Source of the DNA: Bog-159 sp963707465
GTDB lineage: Bacteria > Acidobacteriota > Terriglobia > Bryobacterales > Bryobacteraceae
Assembly (NCBI GenBank): GCA_963707465.1
Contig: CAVPQK010000015.1
Coordinates: forward strand, 124,001 to 188,000
Direction: 5' to 3'
Length of the DNA: 64,000 nt
Part shown: positions 17,143 to 25,801 of the stretch, piece by piece
Position numbering within the stretch: position 1 is the first letter of the stretch
How the letters are laid out: each line of letters starts with the position of its first letter
Notes under the pieces: model-generated
Databases searched by the model: none
Told to the model about the DNA's origin: nothing
The model's input: the letters and a program-made list of their open reading frames with translations, nothing else
Program-made: the position numbers and the translations under genes

Positions 17143-20016
17143 TTGCAAGAATACATCCGGATTCGCGGCGCGCGGGTCCACAACCTCAAGAATATTTCGC
17201 TCTCGCTCCCGCACAACCAGTTGACTGTCATCACCGGTGTGTCCGGCTCCGGCAAATCGTCCCTGGCCTTCGACACCATCTATGCCGAGGGTCAGCGCCG
17301 CTACGTCGAGTCGCTTTCCGCCTACGCCCGCCAGTTTCTGGAGCGCATGGAAAAGCCCGAGGTCGAAGACATCGACGGTATCGCGCCCGCCATCGCCATC
17401 CGCCAGAAGAACACCACCCGGAATCCCCGCTCCACCGTGGCCACCTCCACGGAATGTTACGATTTTCTGCGGCTGCTGTTCGCCCGCGTGGGCCGCACCA
17501 TTTGCCCCAACTGCGGCACGCGCGTGGAGCGCGACACCGTCGACCAGGTGGCCCAGCGGCTGCTCGCCCTGCCCGCCGGCTCCCGCTGGTACGCCCTGTT
17601 TCCGGTCGTCGCGGAGGCTCACCCCAACACCCAGGCGCTGCGCGATCATCTCTTCGATCTGCGCAAGAAGGGCTTCAACCGGCTCTTCCAGGCCGGCCGC
17701 ATCTTCGAATTCTCCACGCCCGAATCGCTGCTCGATATCGATTTTTCAAAGCCCCTGTTCGTGCTCGTCGATCGCCTCGCCATCCCCGCCGAGCAGGGTC
17801 CCGAGCTGCGCCAGCGCATGGTCGATACCGTCGAGATCGGCTATCGCGAAGCGGGCGAAATTGTCTTGGAGCCAGCCGGTGGAACCGCCCCCCCGGCCGG
17901 CCCCCTCCGCTTCAGCGAAAAATTCGCCTGCAAGCAGTGCGGCCAGGCATTCGTCGACCCCGAACCGCGCCTGTTCAGCTTCAACAATCCCTTCGGCGCC
18001 TGCCCCCGCTGCCAGGGCTTCGGCAACACCATCGACTTCGATATGGATCTGGCCATCCCGGACAAGACCAAAACCCTCGAGGACGGCGCCGTCGATCCGT
18101 GGACCAAACCCAAACATCGCTCCTGGCTGGGCAATTTCCGCAAGACCGCGCGCAGCAAAGGCGTGCGCCTGACGGTGCCATTCTGCGACCTCACCCAAAA
18201 GGAGCAGGAGACCGTCTTCGCCGCCATCCGCAGCTTCTTCGCATACCTCGAGACCAAGAAATACAAGCTGCATGTGCGCGTCTTCCTCAGCCGCTACCGG
18301 GGCTACGCCGCCTGCCCGGATTGCGGCGGCGCGCGCGTGCGCAAAGAGGCGCTCTTTGTCCGCGTCTCCGAACGCAACATCCACGATGTGGTGCGCATGA
18401 ATATCGCCGAGGCCCAGGCTTTCTTCGATGCCCTGCGCCTCTCGCCGGAAGAAACCGCCATCGCGGAGAAGATCCTGGTCGAGATCCGCCAGCGGCTCAA
18501 GTTTCTGAACGACGTGGGTCTCGATTACCTGACCCTCGACCGCCTCTCGGCCACGCTCTCCGGCGGCGAAGCGCAGCGCATCCAACTCGCCACCTGTTTG
18601 GGATCGCGCCTGGTGGGCGCTTGCTACGTGCTCGACGAGCCTTCCATCGGCCTGCATGCGCGCGACACCGGGCGTCTGATCCGCATCCTGCACGAGCTGC
18701 GCGAAATCGGTAACACCATCCTGGTAGTCGAGCACGATCCGGACGTCATGCGCGCCGCCGACCACATCGTCGACCTCGGCCCGGGCGCGGGCGAGCACGG
18801 CGGCGAAATCGTCTACGAAGGCTCCTTCCCGGAACTCCTGCGCGCCGGCCAATCCCTAACCGGCCAATATCTGCGAGGCGAATTAAGTGGGGCAGGCTCT
18901 AAGCCTGCGGCGGCCTCTCAGGCCGCCCTCCGGGCTAAATTAAAATTCTACGGCGCCCGCACCCACAATCTTAAAAATATCGACGTAGAAATCCCGCTCG
19001 ACTCCATGGTGGTAATCACCGGCGTATCCGGCTCCGGCAAATCCACGCTAGTGCACGACGTCATCTACCGCTCCATGCAAGCCCTCCACAAAGCGCCATC
19101 GCCCGAAAGTGAACCCGCCCCGCTCCTCGCGGACGAAGCCGCGCTGGAACCCGCGCTGAAGCTCGCCTGCCGCCGCATCGAAGGCGCCGAACCGATCCGC
19201 GAAACCATCATGATCGATCAGTCACCCATCGGCCGCACCCCGCGCTCCAACCCGGTGACATATATCAAGGTGTTCGACCTGATCCGGCAGCTCTTCTCCT
19301 CCACGCACGACGCCGAAAAGCGCGGCTACACCGCCGGCCATTTCTCGTTCAATATCCCAGGCGGGCGCTGCGAAACCTGCCAGGGCGATGGCACCGTAAC
19401 AGTCGAAATGCAGTTCCTCGCCGACGTCGAGCTCATCTGCGACGAGTGCAAAGGCACGCGCTTCAAGACCGGCGTCCTCGAAATCAAATACAACGGCCTG
19501 AACATCCACGAAGTCCTGCAACTCACCGTCGATGAGGCCATGGAGTTTTTCCGCGGCCAGAAGCGCCTCACCCAAAAGCTGCAGGTGCTGGCCGACGTGG
19601 GCCTCGGCTATCTGCGGTTGGGACAATCGGCCACCACGCTTTCCGGCGGCGAGGCGCAGCGCGTGAAGCTGGCCGCGCACCTGGGCCAGGCCTCCTGTGC
19701 CGGAACGCTGTACATCTTCGACGAGCCCACCACCGGCCTGCACTTCGACGACATCGCCAAGCTGCTGGCGGCCTTCGGGCGGCTGATCGAGAACGGCGCG
19801 AGCCTGTTGATCATCGAGCACAACCTGGAAGTGATCAAAGCGGCGGATTGGGTCATCGATCTGGGACCCGAAGGCGGCGATCGCGGCGGCTACGTGGTAG
19901 CCACCGGCACGCCCGCGCAGATCGCCCAGACCCCTGGTTCCTACACCGGCCAATTCTTAAGTGGGGCAGGCCCCTGGCCTGCGGCGGCCTCTAAGGCCGC
20001 CCACAAAGTAGAATAA
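17143..20016 (+). CDS. uvrA: Excinuclease ABC subunit UvrA with two in-frame repeat insertions
   Basis: This 957-residue DNA damage sensor of nucleotide excision repair starts at TTG 17143. NBD1 has Walker A GVSGSGKSS (32-40), signature LSGGEAQRIQLA and YVLDEPSIGLH. NBD2 has GVSGSGKST, TLSGGEAQRVKLA and YIFDEPTTGLH. Zinc-binding modules are CKQCG...CPRCQ and CETCQGDG...CDECKG. The linker between the halves (about residues 581-597, LSGAGSKPAAASQAAL) and the C-terminal tail (about 940-955, LSGAGPWPAAASKAAH) are both translations of the dispersed GTGGGGCAGGC double-hairpin repeat. Both positions are variable in UvrA, so function should be kept. A TPR protein follows 4 bases after the stop. Confidence 0.96.
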   Translation: MQEYIRIRGARVHNLKNISLSLPHNQLTVITGVSGSGKSSLAFDTIYAEGQRRYVESLSAYARQFLERMEKPEVEDIDGIAPAIAIRQKNTTRNPRSTVATSTECYDFLRLLFARVGRTICPNCGTRVERDTVDQVAQRLLALPAGSRWYALFPVVAEAHPNTQALRDHLFDLRKKGFNRLFQAGRIFEFSTPESLLDIDFSKPLFVLVDRLAIPAEQGPELRQRMVDTVEIGYREAGEIVLEPAGGTAPPAGPLRFSEKFACKQCGQAFVDPEPRLFSFNNPFGACPRCQGFGNTIDFDMDLAIPDKTKTLEDGAVDPWTKPKHRSWLGNFRKTARSKGVRLTVPFCDLTQKEQETVFAAIRSFFAYLETKKYKLHVRVFLSRYRGYAACPDCGGARVRKEALFVRVSERNIHDVVRMNIAEAQAFFDALRLSPEETAIAEKILVEIRQRLKFLNDVGLDYLTLDRLSATLSGGEAQRIQLATCLGSRLVGACYVLDEPSIGLHARDTGRLIRILHELREIGNTILVVEHDPDVMRAADHIVDLGPGAGEHGGEIVYEGSFPELLRAGQSLTGQYLRGELSGAGSKPAAASQAALRAKLKFYGARTHNLKNIDVEIPLDSMVVITGVSGSGKSTLVHDVIYRSMQALHKAPSPESEPAPLLADEAALEPALKLACRRIEGAEPIRETIMIDQSPIGRTPRSNPVTYIKVFDLIRQLFSSTHDAEKRGYTAGHFSFNIPGGRCETCQGDGTVTVEMQFLADVELICDECKGTRFKTGVLEIKYNGLNIHEVLQLTVDEAMEFFRGQKRLTQKLQVLADVGLGYLRLGQSATTLSGGEAQRVKLAAHLGQASCAGTLYIFDEPTTGLHFDDIAKLLAAFGRLIENGASLLIIEHNLEVIKAADWVIDLGPEGGDRGGYVVATGTPAQIAQTPGSYTGQFLSGAGPWPAAASKAAHKVE
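18887..18937. repeat. GTGGGGCAGGC double-hairpin repeat inside uvrA (linker copy)
   Basis: The element contains two adjacent inverted repeats: GCAGGCT/AGCCTGC and GGCGGCC/GGCCGCC. It is read in frame in the linker between the two UvrA nucleotide-binding halves. Both uvrA copies are preceded by TTAA and share GTGGGGCAGGC, CCTGCGGCGGCCTCT and AGGCCGCC. It is closely similar to the copies at 55659 and 59555, which are outside any uvrA gene. Confidence 0.85.
19961..20001. repeat. GTGGGGCAGGC double-hairpin repeat at the uvrA 3' end
   Basis: Two hairpins (GCAGGCC/GGCCTGC and GGCGGCC/GGCCGCC) overlap the last codons of uvrA and read through as the C-terminal residues. The original uvrA stop was probably lost when the element inserted; translation now ends at TAA 20014. 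It sits just ahead of the TPR gene start at 20021. Confidence 0.85.
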
Positions 20017-20020
20017 AGGT

Positions 20021-21232
20021 ATGTGGGCGCTCGCCGCGGTCCTGTTCTTCCTGCAATCACCGGACTACACCGCCGAAGGCGAAAAAGCGCTGGAAGCCGC
20101 CAAATACGATCAGGCCGCCGAGTTGTTCGGCAAAGCCGTTGCCGCCGATCCCAAGGACTACGCGGCCCATTTCCACCTGGCGCTCTCCTATACCATGCTG
20201 AAGCGCGATGCCGACGGCCTCGCGGAATACAAGAAGGTTTTGGAACTGAAGCCCGGCTTGTACGAAGCCGAATTGAACGCCGGCATTCTGCTCATTCGCG
20301 ACAAACAGCCGCGCGACGCCGCGCCCTATCTGCAACACGCCGCCGATCAGAAGCCCACCCAATTCCGCCCGCGGCTGTATTACGCCCAGGCGCTGCTCGA
20401 ATCGGGCGAGGCCGCCAAGGCCGAACCGCAATACCGCGCCGCCCTCGATCTGGATGCCAAATCCGCCGCGGCCGAATTGGGCCTGGCCCACGCGCTGGCC
20501 GGCCAGGACAAGCTTGCGGATGCCGCGCCCCATTTCCGCGCCGCCGCGCAACTCGATCCCAACTATCGCGACGGCTTGCTGGAACTCGCCAGCCTATACG
20601 AAAAGAACAAGCAAACCGCGGAAGCCATCGCCATCTACCAGGAGTTCCCGGAGAATGCGGCCGCGCAGGAACATGCCGGTCAATTGCTGCTCGCAGGCCA
20701 ACATTCGGCGGACGCCATCGCGCCGCTCGAAGCCGCCAACGCGAAGGATCCCACGCCCGCCAACCGCCTGGCCCTGGCCACCGCCTACCTGTTCGAGAAG
20801 CAGTTCGCCAAAGCCTTGCCGCTGCTCGACCAGAGCGTGGCCGCGGAACCCGGCAACTATGCGCTGCGCATGATGTACGGGCGCGGGCTGCGCGATTCGA
20901 AAAAATACGATCCGGCGGCGCAGCAGTTCCTCCAGGCCACCAAACTCAAGCCCGATTCGCGTGAAGCCTGGAACGAGCTGGCGGGCATGCTCTACATGCT
21001 GGAAAAATTTCCCGAGTCGCTAACCGCGCTCGACCGCGCCCACCAGTTGGGCGACGATACGCCGGCGAACTATTACTTTCACGCCATTACTTACGATAAG
21101 TTGCGCGCCCTGAAGCCGGCGCTCGACAATTACCGGGAGTTCCTGGCCCGCAGCAAGGGCGAATTTCCCGACGAAGAGTGGAAGGCGCGGCAGCGCGCAA
21201 AGTTGCTCGACAGGGAGTTGAGCAAACGGTGA
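20021..21232 (+). CDS. Secreted or anchored TPR-repeat protein
   Basis: This 403-residue protein has a short hydrophobic N-terminus (MWALAAVLFFLQS) and then about ten tetratricopeptide repeats. Examples are AEGEKALEAAKYDQAAELFGKAVAADPKDY, AEYKKVLELKPGLYEAELNAGILL and AAPYLQHAADQKPTQFRPRLYYAQALLESGEAAKAEPQYRAAL, given here only as landmarks around residues 20-140. TPRs are protein-interaction scaffolds. The GTGA overlap with the next gene couples it to two small secreted helical proteins, so the three probably act together at the envelope. No specific role can be stated. Confidence 0.85.
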   Translation: MWALAAVLFFLQSPDYTAEGEKALEAAKYDQAAELFGKAVAADPKDYAAHFHLALSYTMLKRDADGLAEYKKVLELKPGLYEAELNAGILLIRDKQPRDAAPYLQHAADQKPTQFRPRLYYAQALLESGEAAKAEPQYRAALDLDAKSAAAELGLAHALAGQDKLADAAPHFRAAAQLDPNYRDGLLELASLYEKNKQTAEAIAIYQEFPENAAAQEHAGQLLLAGQHSADAIAPLEAANAKDPTPANRLALATAYLFEKQFAKALPLLDQSVAAEPGNYALRMMYGRGLRDSKKYDPAAQQFLQATKLKPDSREAWNELAGMLYMLEKFPESLTALDRAHQLGDDTPANYYFHAITYDKLRALKPALDNYREFLARSKGEFPDEEWKARQRAKLLDRELSKR

Positions 21233-21663
21233 TCTCGCGCCTCATACTCGCGATCGTGCTTGTCGGGAGCGTGCTGCGCGCCGATCTCCAGCAGATCAAA
21301 GGCGAGCCCAACCTCGGGAAGCGGTCGGCGCTCGCGCTGGACAATGCCTTCAATGCGTTGACCCAGGCTCGCGATGCGTATAACAAGGGCGAGAATGCGA
21401 AAGTGGAGTCCTTCGCCACCGAAATCCGCGAATCCGTGGATCTGGCGGAAACGTCTCTCCATGAAACGGGCAAGAATCCGCGCAAAAGCCCCAAGTGGTT
21501 TAAGCGCGCCGAGGGTTCCACGCGCGATCTGTTGCGCCGGTTGGATTCGTTCGAGCAGTCCATGGACCTGGCGGACCGTCCCCTGATCGACGGCGTGAAG
21601 GCCAGGGTTCAGCAGGTGCATGACGACCTGCTGCTGGGAGTTTTGGAGGGCAAAGAGAAATGA
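21229..21663 (+). CDS. Small secreted helical protein, unknown function
   Basis: The frame uses GTG 21229, which overlaps the TPR stop as GTGA, and gives 144 residues. This start begins directly with a signal peptide (ISRLILAIVLVGSVLRAD). The mature part is helical: ALALDNAFNALTQARDAYNKGE, VESFATEIRESVDLAETSL and DLLRRLDSFEQSMDLADRP. It ends in an ATGA overlap with the next gene. I do not recognise the family. The gene is the middle member of a tightly coupled three-gene operon with TPR and another secreted protein. Confidence 0.75.
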   Translation: MISRLILAIVLVGSVLRADLQQIKGEPNLGKRSALALDNAFNALTQARDAYNKGENAKVESFATEIRESVDLAETSLHETGKNPRKSPKWFKRAEGSTRDLLRRLDSFEQSMDLADRPLIDGVKARVQQVHDDLLLGVLEGKEK

Positions 21664-22298
21664 AGACTTTGCTGGTTTGCACCCTGCTGGCGGCGCCCTT
21701 CGCCGCCGCCCAGCACCGGGATTTTCTGACCGTGGACGAAGGCGACCAGATCCGCGAGGCGCAGGACCCCAATGCGCGATTGGCGCTCTATGTTCAGTTC
21801 GCCCGCCAGCGCCTCAACCAAGTCGATCACTGGCTGGCCAAGGAAAAACCCGGCCGCTCCATCCTGATCCACGACGCCCTGGACGATTACGCCAACATCA
21901 TCGACGCCATCGATACCGTGGCGGACGATGCCTTGCAGCGCCACGTGGATATAAAAGTGGGTCTGACCGCTGTCGCGACCGCCGAGTCGGAAATGCTGCT
22001 CGACTTGCAAAAAATCACGGACAGCCAGCCGAAAGACATGTCGCGCTACGATTTCGTCCTCAAGCAATCCCTCGATGGGACCAATGACAGCCTGGAATTG
22101 GCGCGCGAGGACCCCGCCGTGCGCGCCGCGGAGATCGCCGCCAAACAAGCCCGGGAGAAGAAGGCGCTCGAGGCTGATATGACGCCCGCCGAGCGCGACG
22201 CAAAAAAAGCCGAGGAAGCCAAAGCGGAGAAGGAAAAGAAGAAGGCGCCCACCCTGCTCCGCCCAGGCGAGACCCTCAAGGACCCGCAACAGCAGTAA
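21660..22298 (+). CDS. Secreted helical protein with charged C-terminus
   Basis: The 212-residue protein has a signal peptide (MKTLLVCTLLAAPFAAAQ). It has a helical middle (ARLALYVQFARQRLNQVDHWL, DDYANIIDAIDTVADDALQRH) and a highly charged Lys/Glu/Ala tail (about residues 155-195) rich in KKAEEAKAEKEKKK. The tail suggests an extended or coiled segment. It overlaps the preceding gene by 4 bases and is the last gene of the TPR operon. Family unknown. A link with cell-envelope structure is only inferred. Confidence 0.75.
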   Translation: MKTLLVCTLLAAPFAAAQHRDFLTVDEGDQIREAQDPNARLALYVQFARQRLNQVDHWLAKEKPGRSILIHDALDDYANIIDAIDTVADDALQRHVDIKVGLTAVATAESEMLLDLQKITDSQPKDMSRYDFVLKQSLDGTNDSLELAREDPAVRAAEIAAKQAREKKALEADMTPAERDAKKAEEAKAEKEKKKAPTLLRPGETLKDPQQQ

Positions 22299-22328
22299 GT
22301 GGACTAGGTCGCGCTGCGGTCGTGTTCG

Positions 22329-24060
22329 CTACTCGGGTAAGGGCGCGGAAATCGGTCTGGCGCCGCCGGATTGCGGGCCCTCTCCTTGACCATAAGCGTC
22401 CGGGTGCAAATAGGTACCTTGCTCGGTAGCGGGCTTCTCCTCCGTCACCGGAATGCGGTGCGCGTTGGCGTAGGCGTCGTGGCGGATGCCCGTGACCTGC
22501 CAGGAGACCTTGACCTTGGGCCGGTTGTTTTGATGGTGAAACGGCCATTGACAATTTCCCTGGATACGATGGCTTGTGCGAATTGCCCGATCACTGTGAG
22601 CTGATAGCGGAAGTCGCCGTTAAGGGCTTCGAAGTAGTCGGGCAAAACCACGGCGGCGACGCCGCGCTCGTTGGTGGTGACATTGCCGTTGTAAATGTTC
22701 ATCATGTCGGGGCTCTCGACGAACGAGTGCGAAAGGTACTTATTCGCCGGATCGAGCGGATGGTCGATCTTGAACGAGCCACTGCCTTTGGTCACCTTGC
22801 CGGTGACCGTGAGATTGCCGGCGAAAAAGCCATCGCCGGCGGCGTCGACGTAGAACACCCGGGTCGCGCCGGTGTAACCGTTAAGAAGAGTTCCGCCCGG
22901 TGCGGTCGAGAATAGGCCGGCGACGCCTGCCGTCGCCGAGCATGTGGGGTTGCAGAGTTCAGTCACTCCAACCACACCCGTGTTGGGAGATTGGCCCCAC
23001 ACTCCGGTTCCCGACGTGCTGAGCGAGATGCCCTGCACACCAATGGTTCCGCCCGCGGCAGCGTTGGCGACACCCTCGACACCGATGTCGGCGGTGCTGG
23101 AGCTGTAACCGGTCACACCGGTGGAGGTCCCGGAAGTGGAGGTGCTGGAGCCGAACACGCCGTTTCCACCGCTGGTTGCGTTGTTCACCCCGAGGATGCC
23201 GTTCCCGCTAGAGCTCCCACTTTGGCCGTACACCCCGTTGTTGCCGCCCGAAGTGGCCGTGGCATACCCGGCCACACCGTTGGCGGTGGTGCTGGAGCTG
23301 AAGCCGGCCACCCCGCTGGAGGCCCCGGAAGTGGCGTTGCTGGAGCCAAACACGCCGTTTCCGCCGGTGGTGGCGTTATTCACGCCGAGGATGCCGTTCC
23401 CGCTGGGGCTGGCGGTCTGTCCGTATACGCCATTATTGCCGCCCGTGGCGGATAGGGCGCTGCCATATACGCCGTTGCCTGTGGTGCTGGAGCTTTGGCC
23501 GTACACGCCGCTGCCTCCGCCTGAGGTGGCGCTGTTGGCGCCGTACACACCATTACCGCTGGGGCTGACACTTTGTCCATACACGCCACTACCTCCGCCC
23601 GACGTAGCGCTGTTGGCGCCATACACGCCATTACCACTGGGGCTGGCGCTCTGGCCGTACATGCCGCTGCCTCCGCCCGACGTGGCGCTGTTGGAGCCAT
23701 ACACGCCATTACCGCTGGGGCTCGCACTTATTCCATACACCCCATTCGTATTACTCGAAGTGGCCGAGGCGTTCCCGAACACGCCGCTACCGCTGGCGCT
23801 GGCAGATTCGCCGCTGACCCCATAGACCGCACCGGTAGTGGCGGTGGCGTTGCCAAGAATCGCCGTGAGGGTCGCGTTGTTGACCTGTAGACCGGTGCTG
23901 GGAGTCGTGGTGCCCAGTCCGATTCTCCTTGCCGCGGTCTGATACAGCGCAGAGGCGGCGATCGTGGTGCTGTTGCTCCAATATGCTAGATAGTCGGTTG
24001 TGCCGGTGCCGGTGAGGTCTGGCGCGCGGCTCGCGTCCGGCTTGGGCGATGGGGCTCGAC
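22329..24060 (-). pseudogene. Glycine-rich fibre-type repeat protein, 5'-truncated and frameshifted
   Basis: From DLTGTGTTDYLAYW (near 24019) the frame encodes LYQTAARRIGLGT, then repeats of about 26 residues of the form GNGVYGANSATSGGGSG-VYGQSxSPS, and a C-terminal domain (FKIDHPLDPANKYLSHSF, ESPDMMNIYNGNV). Near 22524-22532 one base appears missing: after TIKT the frame changes, and the conserved continuation KVKVSWQVTGIRHDAYANAH, ending at TAG 22329, lies in another frame. At the 5' side no signal peptide or good start exists, and the open frame runs into an rRNA remnant. Related proteins are secreted and surface-associated. This copy looks dead at both ends. Confidence 0.75.
23090..23790 (-). 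repeat. Tandem coding repeats of about 78 bases in the fibre gene
   Basis: At least six units each encode about 26 residues with the core GNGVYG...SATSGGGSGVYGQS. Two larger copies of NNGVYGQxxSxSGNGILG followed by VNNAT.GGNGVFGSS are also visible. The regular Gly-x-Tyr-Gly pattern suggests a beta-solenoid or fibre. Near-identical units make this a recombination-prone tract. Confidence 0.8.
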
Positions 24061-24123
24061 TGGAATGGCTACATCCGGGCCTATTCGGCGGGTATTCCAG
24101 GCAGGAAAAACAAAAAAGCCGCC

Positions 24124-24282
24124 TCTCCCCACACTCGCGCGTCCAGTACAATCGGGGCTGAGAGGGCTTAACTGCCGTGTTCGGGATGGGAACACCCCCG
24201 TCCCATCAAACCGGTAGTCTACTAGCGCTGTTATTATCTTTTACGCTTGGGAGATCTCATCTTGAGGAAGGTCTCACGCGAA
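24124..24282 (-). pseudogene. Chimeric rRNA remnant: part of 5S joined to 3' region of 23S
   Basis: Bases 24124-24193 closely match the functional 5S gene at about 25817-25887 (shared block AACTGCCGTGTTCGGGATGG). Bases from about 24195 to 24282 then match 23S positions about 26085-26163 (shared TTACGCTTGGGAGATCTCAT). The 5S 5' end, the 23S-5S spacer and the last 60 or so bases of 23S are missing between the two parts. Scattered differences show it is old. It has the same orientation as the operon 1.5 kb away and is not a functional rRNA gene. Confidence 0.8.
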
Positions 24283-24291
24283 GTCGCACGC

Positions 24292-24759
24292 TCACCGCTT
24301 AGCGCCGAACATCGAGAGCAGGTGGTCACGTGCCACCTCCTCGCTCCGGATCGTCCGCCACTTGGCGAAAGTGTCCGCAGCGAGGGTGATGGCATTGTTA
24401 ACGTCGGTCTCAACAAGGTTCCATCCCAAGTCGTAGTCGGCCCGGTGGCGGTCTCCCTGAAGCTGTCCGAATGCGGTTACGATATCAATGAGCGCGGTCT
24501 CGACCTGCGTGGGATTTTTCTTGTCTTTAGGCGTGAAGGTCGCATCCCGCATTTTCTGATGGTTGAACATCCGGGCGAGGCGCGCCCGCTGGCCCCCAAA
24601 TTCCCAGTGCTCGACGAAATCCCCGACCAGCAAATGGAACACCGCATAATATGCCGTCGAGATCGCGCGGCGCATCGAGGATTCGCGTTTTTCCACCGCA
24701 CCCTTGGACGCAAGGTGTCGCGCGTCCTCCAGCAGGTCATCGGCAAGTACTACGCCCAC
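24292..24759 (-). CDS. HEPN-domain protein
   Basis: With GTG 24759 the protein is 155 residues. It opens ADDLLEDARHLASKG, then MRRAISTAYYAVFHLLVGDFVEHW and DRHRADYDLGWNL, the helix pattern and RxxADY motif of small HEPN proteins. The R-x4-6-H RNase motif is not evident. The GTG overlaps the stop of the upstream partner gene, as expected for a coupled two-gene module. I therefore reject the 257-residue fused frame that a frameshift creates. Function is unknown; such HEPN proteins often pair with a small partner in toxin-antitoxin-like modules. Confidence 0.65.
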   Translation of the reverse strand: MGVVLADDLLEDARHLASKGAVEKRESSMRRAISTAYYAVFHLLVGDFVEHWEFGGQRARLARMFNHQKMRDATFTPKDKKNPTQVETALIDIVTAFGQLQGDRHRADYDLGWNLVETDVNNAITLAADTFAKWRTIRSEEVARDHLLSMFGAKR

Positions 24760-25065
24760 GCCTCTTCGCGCAGGGCAGCCTGCTCCGATTCGCTCCTGAA
24801 GTTGTGATAGGGGAAGACGCCCATAGCGGGGAAATCCAGCCGCCGCGCTAAATTCCAAACAACTTTGGTGGCGATGTCCCTGAGCCTGCAGCGTCGCCGC
24901 TTCATCAGTGAGTACGATGCGAAAGAATACAGCCCACTGGCCGCTCCAGTCCTCGCCGATGTCGTACTTGATGCGCACTACGCCCTCGGGCGCCAGGTCG
25001 CTCTCGACCTGGTCAATGGCTGCCTGGATCTCGGACTGCCTCGTGGCTGCAACCGGCAAATACAT
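24750..25065 (-). pseudogene. Small partner of HEPN protein, frameshifted
   Basis: The first 55 or so residues (EGVVRIKYDIGEDWSGQWAV, FFRIVLTDEAA) are in one frame. The expected continuation, LRDIATKVVWNLARRLDF then PAMGVFPYHNFRSESEQA ending in ALREEAWA at TAG 24750, is in another, so a base change of frame occurs near 24880-24897. Joined, the product would be about 100 residues, with its stop overlapping the HEPN start. I recall this small protein as a frequent neighbour of HEPN genes but cannot name it. Either a real mutation or a sequence error is possible. Confidence 0.65.
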
Positions 25066-25204
25066 ACTGATACCTAGCTTAGCAGGTTGTCGAGGTCCCG
25101 CCCTCTCAACGCGCCCTACCAGACCCTACTAGCCCATTCGCAGCCTCTATCAGGCACCGAGGGCGCATCCGTTGCATTCAGGCGTCCGCGAAAAGGCGTC
25201 GAGA

Positions 25205-25741
25205 TCATGGCGCATCCGGCTCTCGGTAAGCACCACCCTCCACGTCGCCGGTCCCCAGGTCCACTGAGAACGGCTGTTCGCGATCGTCGATCGCGTCCCA
25301 TGCATAGCCTCTCAACCAATTCTGGTCGACATGAAGATCCCAGATTCCGTCCCAGGAAAGCCGTCGTGTTCGCCATTGCGTCGCAACGGCACCCCAAGCT
25401 TCCAGATGCAATCCATCGCTGAAGATAGTCATGTTGAACCCGGGGACCGCCAGGGCGCTGTCGATTCCCCCACCGAATGTTTGCACGAGTCTTTGTAGAT
25501 TCGGATCGATCACATAGGATTAACCGCCAGCTACCACGGCTATTAACCCTTCGTCCGACAGGGGCAGAACCGCGCTATAGCTCGTCGCTCCCGGCTGGAA
25601 GTTGCCTACCCATGGCGGCACAGAACTAGGAAACAACTCAACCACCAATCCCTCCCGGTGCGTACCCCGCGCAGTGGCGCTGAATTGTTCAGGCCACGGG
25701 CCCGTCGCAGGCAAGCCGGGAAGGACTCGAAATCTGTCCAT
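25205..25741 (-). pseudogene. Hypothetical protein split by an in-frame TAA
   Basis: From ATG 25741 a 73-codon frame (MDRFRVLPGLPATGPWPEQF, with VVELFPSSVPPWVGNFQPG) stops at TAA 25520-25522. The same frame continues without a shift as SYVIDPNLQRLVQTFGGGID, DGLHLEAWGAV, RRLSWDGIWDLHV, and ends at 25205. The two halves read as one 178-residue beta-rich protein with a single nonsense codon after AVVAGG. I recognise the general type (small beta-propeller-like hypothetical) but not a function. It sits between the rRNA terminator and the HEPN module. Confidence 0.7.
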
Positions 25742-25762
25742 TGAGGTGATTTCATTATCAAA

Positions 25763-25795
25763 CAAAAAAGCCTCCGATTTCTCGGAGGCTTCTTG
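25763..25795 (-). terminator. Rho-independent terminator of the rRNA operon
   Basis: On the minus strand AAGCCTCCGAG and the matching CGGAGGCTT form a strong stem around a short AAAT-type loop, followed directly by six T residues. It lies 7 bases beyond the 5S gene, where the operon should end. Confidence 0.9.
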
Positions 25796-25801
25796 CTTAG
25801 A

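Noticed and set aside
22276..22554. 92-codon minus-strand ORF after the fibre gene
   Set aside because: The conserved fibre-protein C-terminus is encoded in a different frame over the same bases.
23090..23790. CRISPR-like array suggested by regular repeats
   Set aside because: The repeats are coding, about 78 bases long, contiguous and variable without spacers; no cas genes are present.
24292..25065. A single 257-residue protein covering both parts of the HEPN module
   Set aside because: The middle section is out of frame with a clearly protein-like alternative frame that ends in a stop overlapping a GTG start, so the fusion is an effect of a frameshift.
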